Shown: in pieces, positions 43,803 to 52,035 of the stretch
Numbering within the stretch: the stretch's first letter is position 1
How the letters are laid out: each line of letters opens with the position of its first letter
NCBI RefSeq assembly: GCF_035982055.1
Contig: NZ_CP108427.1
Coordinates: 5,269,001-5,333,000, forward strand
Length of the DNA stretch: 64,000 nucleotides
Source of the DNA: Streptomyces sp. NBC_01288
GTDB lineage: Bacteria; Actinomycetota; Actinomycetes; Streptomycetales; Streptomycetaceae
Reading direction: 5' to 3'
Translations under genes and position numbers: made by a program
Notes under the pieces: generated by a model
Database searches by the model: none
Told to the model about the DNA's origin: nothing
The model's input: only the letters and a program-made list of their open reading frames with translations

Positions 43803-44351
43803 TCAGTGGGGCGCGGGGAACCGCAGATACCGCACGGGTACGGCCTCGGTGAGCCAGACCCCGTTCTCGCTGACCCGGAAGACATGGCTGTCCTCGTGCA
43901 TCGCGCCGGCGTCCACCGAGAGCACGACGGGGCGGCCGCGGCGGGCGCCGACGCGGGTCGCGGTCTCCCGGTCGGCGGAGAGGTGCACGGCATGGCGGTT
44001 CATGGGCCGGAGCCCCTCGCCCCGGATCGCGTCCAGGTTGCGGGCGACCGTGCCGTGGAAGAGGTACGGCGGTGGGGTGGCCGGGGGCAGTCCGAGGTCG
44101 ACCTCGATGCTGTGGCCCTGACTGGCGCGGATACGGGTGCCCTCGATCGCGAAGCGGCGTTTGTCGTTCGTGGCCACCACGTGGTCGAGTTCCTGACGGC
44201 TGAACCGGACCCCGTGTGCGGCACAGGCGGCGATCAGCGTGTCGATCTCGACCCAGCCGGCCTCGTCGAGGGTGAGCCCGATCCGCTCGGGCTGGTGGCG
44301 CAGATGCTTGGAGAGGTACTTCGACACCTTCACGGTGCGTCTTTCATCCAT
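43803..44351 (-). CDS. kptA: RNA 2'-phosphotransferase (Tpt1/KptA)
   Basis: A 182-residue enzyme with Tpt1 blocks: SKYLSKHLRHQPERIGL (catalytic Arg region, about 11-27), YLFHGTVARNLDAIRGEGL (His and Arg of the NAD site, about 95-113), and NRHAVHLSAD (about 117-126), ending RYLRFPAPH. Tpt1 transfers an internal RNA 2'-phosphate onto NAD to give ADP-ribose 1''-2'' cyclic phosphate. In fungi it finishes tRNA splicing; in bacteria its substrate is unknown. ATG 44351 is the family-like start. There is no RNA ligase or toxin gene beside it. Confidence 0.92.
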   Translation of the reverse strand: MDERRTVKVSKYLSKHLRHQPERIGLTLDEAGWVEIDTLIAACAAHGVRFSRQELDHVVATNDKRRFAIEGTRIRASQGHSIEVDLGLPPATPPPYLFHGTVARNLDAIRGEGLRPMNRHAVHLSADRETATRVGARRGRPVVLSVDAGAMHEDSHVFRVSENGVWLTEAVPVRYLRFPAPH

Positions 44352-44427
44352 CCGGTCAGCATGACGGGAGAGACGTGGATCACGCACTTTATTTTGCGGC
44401 CGATGTTTGATCCACAACCAACTGTAG

Positions 44428-44461
44428 TTATCCACAGGGGAATTGGCGCTTCTGTGGATAA
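44428..44461. promoter_or_regulatory. Two facing DnaA boxes upstream of kptA
   Basis: TTATCCACA (44428-44436) and its inverted copy TGTGGATAA (44453-44461) face each other across 16 bp, in the gap between the MerR stop and kptA. A weaker TGATCCACA lies at 44408-44416. Confidence 0.65.
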
Positions 44462-44473
44462 CTCCCTGTCATG

Positions 44474-45502
44474 TCACCCCTGTTCGTCAAGATCGTCTGG
44501 GGGCGCACTGCTTGGCATGAGCGCATCCAACGCCCTTGCCCTCAGCTCCCGTTCGACCGCCAGCGCGATGAACTCGGCCGCCCTCGCCGGACCAACCAGC
44601 CCCTCCACGGCCCGCATTGTCGTCTCGGGCACGGCCACGGAACGTGACGATGACACGGACCGCGAAGGCTCCGCCGCGCCGAGATGCCGGCGCAGCGACC
44701 GATTCGCGAACAGGCGCATCGCCCGGGCGAGTTCGGCGTCCACCGTCTGCTGCGCGAGGGGCCGCAGCCGTCGTACGAGCGAGGCCGCTTCGGTCGCGTC
44801 CGCGTCGGTCGGACGGTGTGATCCGTCCAGGTAGCGGGCGAAGACGTGCTCGGTGGTGAACTCCAGGAAGCGGGCGGCGATGTGCTCGACCTGGACCCTC
44901 AACTCCCGCAGGTGGGAGGAGATCGCGGGCAGCGGGACTCCGGAGGCGTACAACTCGACGGCCACGGCCAGCTCTTGGGGGCTCGGGACGAGGAATGAGT
45001 CGGGGTCTCCGGGGACCGGTTCCAGCACGCCGAGTTCGACGGCTTCGGCGACGGCCGCGTCGTCCGGGCTGCCGCCGAAGCGCTGTTCCAGCTCGGCGCG
45101 CGAGATCCGTACCGCCTCTTCGTCGGTCCACGGCCCGTCCACCTCGGCGGCCAGCCCGAGCACCCCGCCCAGCCCCCGGCCCGCGTCCCAGGCGTCCAGC
45201 AACTCCTTGATGGACGCCAGGCCGTAGCCACGGTCGAGCAGATCCGCGATCTGCCGGAGCCGGGCGAGATGGACATCGGCGTACACGTTGGCCCGGCCGC
45301 GCCGCTCGGGCCGGGGGAGCAGCCCGCGGTCCTGGTAGGCACGGATCGTCCGGACGGTGGCACCGCTGAGATGCGCGAGGTCTTCTATGCGGTAGGCGGC
45401 GTCGCGGGGGCCGGGGTTGGGGACGGGACTCGAAGCGGAGCGGGAGCCGGAGTCCGAACCGGAGTCCGAACCGGACCTGGCCCCACCCGTCCCCGACCTC
45501 AC
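44474..45502 (-). CDS. MerR family transcriptional regulator
   Basis: A 342-residue regulator. The N-terminus has Ser/Gly/Asp repeats (SGSDSGSDSGS, about 11-21), then the MerR helix-turn-helix and wing: YRIEDLAHLSGATVRTIRAY, DRGLLPRPERRGRANVYAD (about 47-85). A long helical effector domain follows. GTG 45502 overlaps the stop of the preceding gene (GTGA), so it is the last gene of a four-gene operon and probably controls it. The effector is unknown, and no cysteine cluster for a metal or redox centre stands out. Confidence 0.9.
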   Translation of the reverse strand: MRSGTGGARSGSDSGSDSGSRSASSPVPNPGPRDAAYRIEDLAHLSGATVRTIRAYQDRGLLPRPERRGRANVYADVHLARLRQIADLLDRGYGLASIKELLDAWDAGRGLGGVLGLAAEVDGPWTDEEAVRISRAELEQRFGGSPDDAAVAEAVELGVLEPVPGDPDSFLVPSPQELAVAVELYASGVPLPAISSHLRELRVQVEHIAARFLEFTTEHVFARYLDGSHRPTDADATEAASLVRRLRPLAQQTVDAELARAMRLFANRSLRRHLGAAEPSRSVSSSRSVAVPETTMRAVEGLVGPARAAEFIALAVERELRARALDALMPSSAPPDDLDEQG

Positions 45503-46386
45503 GCAGCCCCCGCCCGTGCCGCCGGTGACCTCCGCAGGTACTCGGCCGCCCGGTTCAACGACCCCTCCCGGGACGGATGGTAGGAGCGGCGCAGATAGCG
45601 GGGGACGGCCGCGCCGAGTGAGCGCCAGGTGGGCAGCAGGCCTTTGCGTACGGCCCTGTTGTGTGCGGGAAGCGAATAGCGGACGCGGACGGGGAGTTGG
45701 GGGTCGTGGCGTATCAAGTAGGCCGTGCCCCAGGCCCACAGGGAGAGCATCACGGGCGCCGTGACCGCCATGCCGGCGACGCGGCGGGCGTAGCGGGGGA
45801 GGCCGTGGCCTCCGCAGTGCTGGAACATGTCGTAGGCCACCGCGCGGTGTTCGACCTCCTCGGCGCCGTGCCAGCGCAGCAGGTCCAGCATGATCTCGTC
45901 GGCGCCGGCCTGGTCGAGGCCCTCGGCGGCCAGGATCCAGTCGCCCAGCACCGCCGTGAACTGCTCGATCGCCGCGACGACCGCCAGCCGGAAGCGCAGC
46001 CACTCCCGCTCCGGCACCGGCGCGCCGAGCGGTGGGCGTTCGCCGAGGAGCCGTTCGAAGAGGAAGTCGACGTGCCGGGTGAAGTCCGCCGTGTCGAGCC
46101 GCTGGGCCGCGAGATGGTCCAGCACGTGCGCGTGCTGGACGCTGTGGGTGGCCTCCTGTCCCATGAACCCCTTGACGTCCGCGAGGAGTTCGGGGTCCCT
46201 GACCAGCGGCAGGCCCTCCTTGAAGACCTTCACGAACCACCGCTCCCCCGCCGGCAGCAGCAGATGCAGCACGTTGATGACGTGGGTGGCGGTCGGCTCG
46301 TCCGGGATCCAGTGCAGGGGCGTGCGCGACCAGTCGAAGGCGACCCGGCGCGGGGCGATCGCGTGGTGCTCGTGCGCGGAGGTCAC
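45499..46386 (-). CDS. Predicted metal-dependent hydrolase (PF10118-type, possible di-iron protein)
   Basis: A 295-residue helical protein of the PF10118 group. Two EXXH motifs, GQEATHSVQHAHVL (about 78-91) and HGAEEVEHRAVAYDMF (about 166-181), plus further Glu residues resemble a ferritin-like di-iron site. A hydrophobic stretch (about 195-225) and a basic tail suggest membrane contact. The reaction is unknown. GTG 46386 overlaps the upstream gene by 4 bp (GTGA), and the MerR gene overlaps downstream in the same way. Confidence 0.82.
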   Translation of the reverse strand: MTSAHEHHAIAPRRVAFDWSRTPLHWIPDEPTATHVINVLHLLLPAGERWFVKVFKEGLPLVRDPELLADVKGFMGQEATHSVQHAHVLDHLAAQRLDTADFTRHVDFLFERLLGERPPLGAPVPEREWLRFRLAVVAAIEQFTAVLGDWILAAEGLDQAGADEIMLDLLRWHGAEEVEHRAVAYDMFQHCGGHGLPRYARRVAGMAVTAPVMLSLWAWGTAYLIRHDPQLPVRVRYSLPAHNRAVRKGLLPTWRSLGAAVPRYLRRSYHPSREGSLNRAAEYLRRSPAARAGAA

Positions 46387-48140
46387 AGCGGCGGCTCCAG
46401 GCGGGCCATCGCCCGCAACGCGCGCGGGGCGAACCGGGACATCAGATGGGCGCCGCGCGCCTCCGGTGTGACGGGCACGACGGCCTGGTTGCGTACGACG
46501 GCCCGCAGGATCGCGTCGGCGACCTTCTCCGGCGGGTAGTTGCGCAGCCCGTACAGCCGCGCGGACTTCTTCTGGCGCCGTTTCTCCTCGGCGGCGTCGA
46601 CCCCGGCGAAGTGCGCGGTCGAGGTGATGTTGGTGTTGACGAGGCCCGGGCATATCGCCGAGACGCCGATCCCCTGGCCGGACAGTTCCGCGCGCAGGCA
46701 CTCGCTGAGCATGAGCACGGCCGCCTTGGAGGTGCTGTAGGCGGGCAGTGCCTTCGACGGCTGGAACGCCGCCGCCGACGCCGTGTTGACGATGTGGCCG
46801 CCCTGGCCGCGGTCGGCCATCTGTTTCCCGAAGAGGCGGCAGCCGTGGATCACGCCCCACAGGTTGACGTCCAGGACCTTCTTCCAGTCCTCCGGGGTGG
46901 TGTCGAAGAAGGAACCGGAGAGTCCGATTCCGGCGTTGTTCACCAGGACGTCGACCACGCCGTACTCGGCGGCGACCTTCGCGGCGAGCTTCTCCATGGC
47001 CTGCTCGTCGGAGACGTCGACCGTCTCCGCCCAGGCCTCGGGGGCGCCGATCAGCCGGGCGAGTTCGGCGGTGCGGGCCGCGCTCTCCGTGTCCCGGTCC
47101 ACGGCCACCACGCGCGCGCCGGACTCGGCGAAGGCGAACGCCGTGGCCCGCCCGATGCCGCTGCCCGCGCCCGTGACCAGCACGAGCTGCCCGCCGAACC
47201 GCTCTACGTACTTGCCGGTCGCCGGCGTCGACCTGGGGCGCTCGCCCTCATGGGTGGTCACGAACTCCGTGATCCAGGAGGCGAGTTGATCGGGTCGCGT
47301 GCGCGGGATCCAGTGCTTGGCCGGGAGCGTGTGGCGCACCGCACCCGGCGCCCACAGCTCCAGTTCGTCGTAGAGCCGCTCGGACAGGAACGCGTCCCCC
47401 AGAGGCGTGACGAGCTGCACGGGCGCGTGCGCGTACGCGTCGGGGCGTGGTCTGCGCAGCCTGGCGCGGACGTTGTCCCGGTACAGCCAGGCGCCGTGGG
47501 CCGCGTCCGTGGGGAGCGACGAGGTCGGGTAGTCGCCGCGGGGGACCTTCTCGACGCGCTCCAGGATCTTCGGCCAGCGCCTGCCCAGGGGGCCGCGCCA
47601 GGCGAGTTCGGGGAGCACGGGCGTGTGAAGCAGGTACACGTACCAGGACTTGGCGCCCTGGCCGAGGAGTTGGCCGACGCGGCGCGGGGTGGGCCGGGTC
47701 AGGCGCTTGTTGATCCAGTGCCCGAAGTGGTCCAGGGAGGGCCCGGACATCGACGTGAAGGAGGCGATCCGGCCCACCGTGCGCTCGACGGTGACGAACT
47801 CCCAGGACTGCACCGACCCCCAGTCGTGCCCTACGAGGTGCACGGGCCGGTCCGGGCTGACCGCGTCCGCGACCGCCAGGAAGTCGTCCGTGAGCTTCTC
47901 CAGGGTGAACCCGCCCCGCAGCGGCTCCGGTGCCGTCGACCGGCCGTGGCCCCGGACGTCGTAGAGCACGACGTGGAAGCGGTCCGCGAGCCGGGACGCG
48001 ACCTCGGACCACACCTCCTTGCTGTCGGGATAGCCGTGCACCAGGATGACCGTGGGGCGCGAGGGGTCCCCCAACTCGGCCACGCACAGCTCGACTCCAC
48101 CCGTCCGCACCCAGCGCTCGCGCGCACCCTCAAGCGTCAC
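46383..48140 (-). CDS. EphD-like fusion: epoxide-hydrolase-type alpha/beta hydrolase + SDR
   Basis: A 585-residue two-domain enzyme. The N-terminal half (1 to about 290) is an alpha/beta hydrolase with the oxyanion block VHGYPDSKEVW and nucleophile elbow VGHDWGSV; an Asp nucleophile points to epoxide hydrolase or dehalogenase chemistry. The C-terminal half (about 310-565) is a short-chain dehydrogenase with LVTGAGSGIGRAT (NAD(P) site), NNAGIG and catalytic YSTSK. The same fusion is known as EphD in mycobacteria, which acts on lipid epoxides. GTG 48140 overlaps the M24 gene stop, and the PF10118 gene overlaps the end. Confidence 0.9.
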   Translation of the reverse strand: MTLEGARERWVRTGGVELCVAELGDPSRPTVILVHGYPDSKEVWSEVASRLADRFHVVLYDVRGHGRSTAPEPLRGGFTLEKLTDDFLAVADAVSPDRPVHLVGHDWGSVQSWEFVTVERTVGRIASFTSMSGPSLDHFGHWINKRLTRPTPRRVGQLLGQGAKSWYVYLLHTPVLPELAWRGPLGRRWPKILERVEKVPRGDYPTSSLPTDAAHGAWLYRDNVRARLRRPRPDAYAHAPVQLVTPLGDAFLSERLYDELELWAPGAVRHTLPAKHWIPRTRPDQLASWITEFVTTHEGERPRSTPATGKYVERFGGQLVLVTGAGSGIGRATAFAFAESGARVVAVDRDTESAARTAELARLIGAPEAWAETVDVSDEQAMEKLAAKVAAEYGVVDVLVNNAGIGLSGSFFDTTPEDWKKVLDVNLWGVIHGCRLFGKQMADRGQGGHIVNTASAAAFQPSKALPAYSTSKAAVLMLSECLRAELSGQGIGVSAICPGLVNTNITSTAHFAGVDAAEEKRRQKKSARLYGLRNYPPEKVADAILRAVVRNQAVVPVTPEARGAHLMSRFAPRALRAMARLEPPL

Positions 48141-48979
48141 TTGTCCTCCGCCCAGCGCCGCACGTGCGGCAGATCGTCGTCCAGCCAGAAGGCACTCTGT
48201 TCGGGGTCCGCGGAGTCGGTGACGACGAGGATCTCCTCGAACTTGGCGCCCGTGCCCCGGAATCCGAGATGCGGTTCGACCGCCCACAGGCCCGGGTGCG
48301 GGGGATGGTCCGAGAAGCGGTACGGCGACCAGAGCGGCGACCAGCCGTCGCGGTGGCCGTGCAGCGCGTCGCTCGCGAGGCCCTTCAGGGACTGCGTGCC
48401 GAACCCGAACAGCCTTGGGGACCAAGGGCGTTCGGCGACCCGGTCGACCTTGTGCGCGATCACGCCGAAGGGGTACGCGCGGTGCCGGTTGGCGTAGCCC
48501 TGGCGGACCATGAGGCGGTCCACGTCCTCGTAGATCTCGCGCAGCGGGCGCCGCTCGCGCACCTCGCGCAGGAGCAGCGCGCGGTGTGCCTCCAGGTCGG
48601 CCATCAGCCGGTCCTGCACCGGGTTGGCGCCCAGGGAGCCCGAATACCCGATGTCGGCCGTGAAGCCCTTGTACACGGGGGCCATGTCCAGGATGAACGG
48701 CATCCCGGGCTCAAGACGGCGGCCCGTGGGGAAGAACTGCAAGGGCACCCGGAAGTCCGTGAACGCCGTGCGGTCGCCGAACCAGGCGAAGGGCAGATGG
48801 AACCAGTCGCTCACACCCCGCGCGCGCAGCCACGACCGCTGCATCCGCGCCGCGTCGCGCTCGGTCACCCCGGGTTCCAACCGGGCCGCGACGGCCTCGG
48901 CGCACTCGTACGCCAGCCGCTGGACCTCCCTGAACCCCCGCAGTTCCGCGGAGAGTTCGCGTGTCACCGCCGTAGTCAT
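48137..48979 (-). CDS. M24 family metallopeptidase-like protein
   Basis: A 280-residue pita-bread-fold protein (creatinase/methionine-aminopeptidase clan). All five metal ligands can be placed: two Asp in FILDMAPVYKGFTADIG (about 107-123), His in GVIAHKVD (about 178), and two Glu in AVEPHLGFRGTGAKFEEIL (about 235-255). It lacks an N-terminal prolidase domain, so its substrate could be a small amide rather than a peptide. ATG 48979 is the first gene of the four-gene operon, preceded by GGGCGGTGGC without a strong Shine-Dalgarno. Confidence 0.85.
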   Translation of the reverse strand: MTTAVTRELSAELRGFREVQRLAYECAEAVAARLEPGVTERDAARMQRSWLRARGVSDWFHLPFAWFGDRTAFTDFRVPLQFFPTGRRLEPGMPFILDMAPVYKGFTADIGYSGSLGANPVQDRLMADLEAHRALLLREVRERRPLREIYEDVDRLMVRQGYANRHRAYPFGVIAHKVDRVAERPWSPRLFGFGTQSLKGLASDALHGHRDGWSPLWSPYRFSDHPPHPGLWAVEPHLGFRGTGAKFEEILVVTDSADPEQSAFWLDDDLPHVRRWAEDK

Positions 48980-49020
48980 GCCACCGCCCCACCTGTCCAC
49001 ACCGACTGCGGTACGTGCTC

Positions 49021-49092
49021 GTAACTTGACACTCGTGAATGTGACAGTTGTTAGAGGCTGCGTCAATAGGCGTGATCTCCACCTGTGGATAA
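49021..49092. promoter_or_regulatory. Divergent promoter region with MerR-like dyad and a DnaA box
   Basis: TGACAC-N8-GTGACA (49027-49046) is an imperfect dyad. It lies inside a possible rightward promoter (TTGACA at 49026, TTAGAG near 49051), and a TTGACG on the other strand could be the -35 of the leftward operon. Stretched promoters with a central dyad are typical MerR targets. A DnaA box (TGTGGATAA, 49084-49092) follows. Confidence 0.4.
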
Positions 49093-49219
49093 CCGCGGGG
49101 GCCGGTCGCGTAGCTCTCAAGTAGGGGCATCCCCTACGGACCCGTACGCCTGGAGTCTGACGTGAGGACAGCTCTGCGGGGTGACGACCGCAGTGGTCCG
49201 CGTCACTACCTTCGTAGAC

Positions 49220-50218
49220 GTGACTGTGATCGCGACCGAAAGCCTGAGCAAGCGGTTCCCACGGGTGACCGCGCTTGACCGGCTCTCCGTGGACGTCGGC
49301 CCCGGTGTGACGGGGCTCGTCGGTGCCAACGGAGCCGGCAAGTCGACCTTGATCAAGATCCTGCTGGGTCTGTCCCCCGCCTCCGAGGGCCGAGCCGAAG
49401 TGCTCGGCCTCGATGTCGCCACCAAGGGTGCCGACATCCGCGAGCGCGTCGGGTACATGCCGGAGCACGACTGTCTGCCGCCCGACGTCTCGGCCACCGA
49501 GTTCGTCGTCCACATGGCGCGCATGTCCGGCCTGCCGCCCACCGCGGCCCGCGAGCGCACCGCGGACACCCTGCGCCATGTCGGTCTGTACGAGGAGCGC
49601 TACCGCCCCATCGGCGGCTACTCGACGGGCATGAAGCAGCGCGTCAAGCTCGCGCAGGCCCTCGTCCACGACCCGCAGCTGGTCTTCCTGGACGAGCCGA
49701 CCAACGGCCTCGACCCGGTCGGCCGTGACGAGATGCTCGGCCTCATCCGCCGCATCCACACGGACTTCGGCATCTCGGTGCTGGTGACCTCGCACCTGCT
49801 GGGCGAGCTGGAGCGCACCTGCGACCACGTCATCGTGGTCGACGGCGGCAAGCTCCTGCGTTCCAGCTCCACCACGGACTTCACCCAGATCACGACGACC
49901 CTGGCGATCGAGGTCACCGACACCGACGACCACCCCGACGGAAGCCGCGCGGTGCGCGACGCGCTCCACGCGCGCGGGGTGGACACCCACGACAGCAGCG
50001 GCCTGCCCGGCGCGGGCCACGTCCTCCTCCTGACGGCCACGGGCGAGGAGACGTACGACGTGGTCCGGGACGTGATCGCGGACCTCGGCATCGGACTGGT
50101 GCGCATGGAGCAGCGCAGGCACCACATCTCCGAGGTCTTCACCGACACCGACACCGGCACCGACACGGGCGCCGGCCACGACGCAGAGCGGAAGGAGGCC
50201 GTAGGCCATGGCAATTGA
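49220..50218 (+). CDS. ABC transporter ATP-binding protein, copy 1
   Basis: A 332-residue ABC ATPase: Walker A GANGAGKST (about 33-41), signature YSTGMKQRVKLAQAL, Walker B LVFLDEPTNGLD, switch VLVTSHLL. After about 215 residues follows a C-terminal extension ending in TD repeats (TDTDTGTDTG). It energises the ABC-2 permease that overlaps its 3' end. GTG 49220 has no Shine-Dalgarno; TACCTT at 49207-49212 could be a -10 element placing the transcript start on the GTG itself, so a leaderless message is likely (inference). Confidence 0.93.
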   Translation: MTVIATESLSKRFPRVTALDRLSVDVGPGVTGLVGANGAGKSTLIKILLGLSPASEGRAEVLGLDVATKGADIRERVGYMPEHDCLPPDVSATEFVVHMARMSGLPPTAARERTADTLRHVGLYEERYRPIGGYSTGMKQRVKLAQALVHDPQLVFLDEPTNGLDPVGRDEMLGLIRRIHTDFGISVLVTSHLLGELERTCDHVIVVDGGKLLRSSSTTDFTQITTTLAIEVTDTDDHPDGSRAVRDALHARGVDTHDSSGLPGAGHVLLLTATGEETYDVVRDVIADLGIGLVRMEQRRHHISEVFTDTDTGTDTGAGHDAERKEAVGHGN

Positions 50219-51116
50219 CCAGCCCCTGGTCCCCCAGCCGGGCGACCAGACCCGTATCCACAACATCGGCTACCGCCACTACGACGGCCCCCGCCTGGGC
50301 CGCGCCTACGCCCGCCGCTCGCTCTACTCGCAGTCCCTGCGCGGCTCGTACGGCCTCGGCCGCTCGGTGAAGTCCAAGGTGCTGCCGATGCTGCTGTTCG
50401 TGGTCATGTGCGTGCCCGCGGCCATCATGGTGGCCGTCGCGGTCGCCACGAAGGCCAAGGACCTGCCCGTCGACTACACGCGCTACGCGATCATCATGCA
50501 GGCCGTCATCGGCCTCTACGTCGCCTCGCAGGCACCCCAGTCGGTCTCGCGCGACCTGCGCTTCAAGACCGTGCCGCTGTACTTCTCACGGCCGATCGAG
50601 ACCGCCGACTACGTGCGGGCCAAGTTCGCGGCCCTGGCCTCGGCCATGCTCATCCTGACCGGGGCCCCGCTGATCGTGCTCTACGTAGGAGCCCTGCTCG
50701 CCAAGCTGGACTTCGCCGACCAGACCAAGGGCTTCGCCCAGGGACTCGTCTCCGTGGCCCTCCTCTCGCTGCTCTTCTCCGGCATCGGCCTGGTCATCGC
50801 CGCGGTCACCCCGCGCCGCGGCTTCGGCATCGCCGCCGTCATCGCCGTCCTGACCATCTCCTCCGGCGCGGTCTCCACCCTCCAGGCGATCGCCGACGCG
50901 CAGAACTCCACGAGCGCCATCCCCTGGATCGGCCTCTTCTCGCCCGTCACGCTCATCGACGGTCTCCAGTCGGCCTTCCTGGGCGCGACTTCGGCGTTCC
51001 CCGGAGGCGTCGGCCCCAGCCACGCGGAAGGCGTCGTCTACGTCCTCGCCGTCCTGGGCCTCATCGCCGCGACCTACGGCCTCCTGATCCGCCGCTACCG
51101 GAAGGTGGGCCTGTGA
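50208..51116 (+). CDS. ABC-2 type permease, copy 1
   Basis: A 302-residue membrane protein with about six hydrophobic segments in residues 60-300 after a soluble N-terminal stretch. It carries a helix pair around VLYVGALLAKLDF and the repeated small-residue helices of ABC-2 permeases. ATG 50208 overlaps the first ATPase by 11 bp with AAGGAGG upstream, so the two are coupled. Substrate unknown; NatAB-like and drug or lipid export are both possible. Confidence 0.88.
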   Translation: MAIDQPLVPQPGDQTRIHNIGYRHYDGPRLGRAYARRSLYSQSLRGSYGLGRSVKSKVLPMLLFVVMCVPAAIMVAVAVATKAKDLPVDYTRYAIIMQAVIGLYVASQAPQSVSRDLRFKTVPLYFSRPIETADYVRAKFAALASAMLILTGAPLIVLYVGALLAKLDFADQTKGFAQGLVSVALLSLLFSGIGLVIAAVTPRRGFGIAAVIAVLTISSGAVSTLQAIADAQNSTSAIPWIGLFSPVTLIDGLQSAFLGATSAFPGGVGPSHAEGVVYVLAVLGLIAATYGLLIRRYRKVGL

Positions 51117-52024
51117 CCACGCTCTCCATCGACCACGTCTCCCGCTGGTTCGGCAACGTGGTCGCCGTCAACGACATCACCATGAACGTCGGCCCCGGCG
51201 TCACCGGACTGCTCGGCCCCAACGGCGCCGGGAAGTCCACCCTCATCAACATGATGGGCGGCTTCCTCGCCCCTTCCACCGGCACCGTCACCCTTGACGG
51301 CCAGCAGGTCTGGCGCAACGAACAGATCTACAAGCACATCGGCATCGTCCCCGAGCGCGAGGCGATGTACGACTTCCTCACCGGACGCGAATTCGTCGTC
51401 GCCAACGCCGAGTTGCACGGCCTCGGCGCCAAGGCGGCCCAGAAGGCGCTGGCCACGGTCGAGATGGAGTACGCGCAGGACCGCAAGATCTCCACGTACT
51501 CCAAGGGCATGCGCCAGCGCGTGAAGATGGCGTCCGCCCTGGTCCACGACCCCTCGCTGCTGCTCCTCGACGAGCCCTTCAACGGCATGGACCCGCGCCA
51601 GCGCATGCAGCTCATGGAGCTGCTGCGGCGGATGGGCGACGAGGGCCGCACGGTGCTGTTCTCGTCCCACATCCTCGAAGAGGTCGAGCAACTCGCCTGG
51701 CACATCGAGGTGGTGGTGGCCGGCAGGCACGCGGCGAGCGGTGACTTCCGCAAGATCCGCCGCCTGATGACCGACCGCCCGCACCGCTACCTGGTCCGCT
51801 CCAGCGACGACCGCGCCCTCGCGGCCGCGCTGATCGCCGACCCGTCGACGTCCGGCATCGAGGTCGACCTGGCCGAGGGCGCGCTGCGTATCCAGGCCGT
51901 CGACTTCGGCCGGTTCACGGTCCTGCTGCCCCGGGTGGCCAAGGACCACGGCATCCGGCTGCTCACGGTCTCGCCGTCGGACGAGTCGCTCGAATCAGTC
52001 TTCTCGTATCTCGTCGCGGCGTAG
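51113..52024 (+). CDS. ABC transporter ATP-binding protein, copy 2
   Basis: A 303-residue ABC ATPase with Walker A GPNGAGKST (about 39-47), signature YSKGMRQRVKMASAL, Walker B LLLLDEPFNGMD, and switch VLFSSHIL. It is clearly a paralogue of the first ATPase (same VGPGVTGL lead-in to Walker A). GTG 51113 overlaps the permease stop by 4 bp (GTGA). The C-terminal ~85 residues form a regulatory domain. Confidence 0.94.
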   Translation: MTTLSIDHVSRWFGNVVAVNDITMNVGPGVTGLLGPNGAGKSTLINMMGGFLAPSTGTVTLDGQQVWRNEQIYKHIGIVPEREAMYDFLTGREFVVANAELHGLGAKAAQKALATVEMEYAQDRKISTYSKGMRQRVKMASALVHDPSLLLLDEPFNGMDPRQRMQLMELLRRMGDEGRTVLFSSHILEEVEQLAWHIEVVVAGRHAASGDFRKIRRLMTDRPHRYLVRSSDDRALAAALIADPSTSGIEVDLAEGALRIQAVDFGRFTVLLPRVAKDHGIRLLTVSPSDESLESVFSYLVAA

Positions 52025-52035
52025 GAGGCCAAGAG

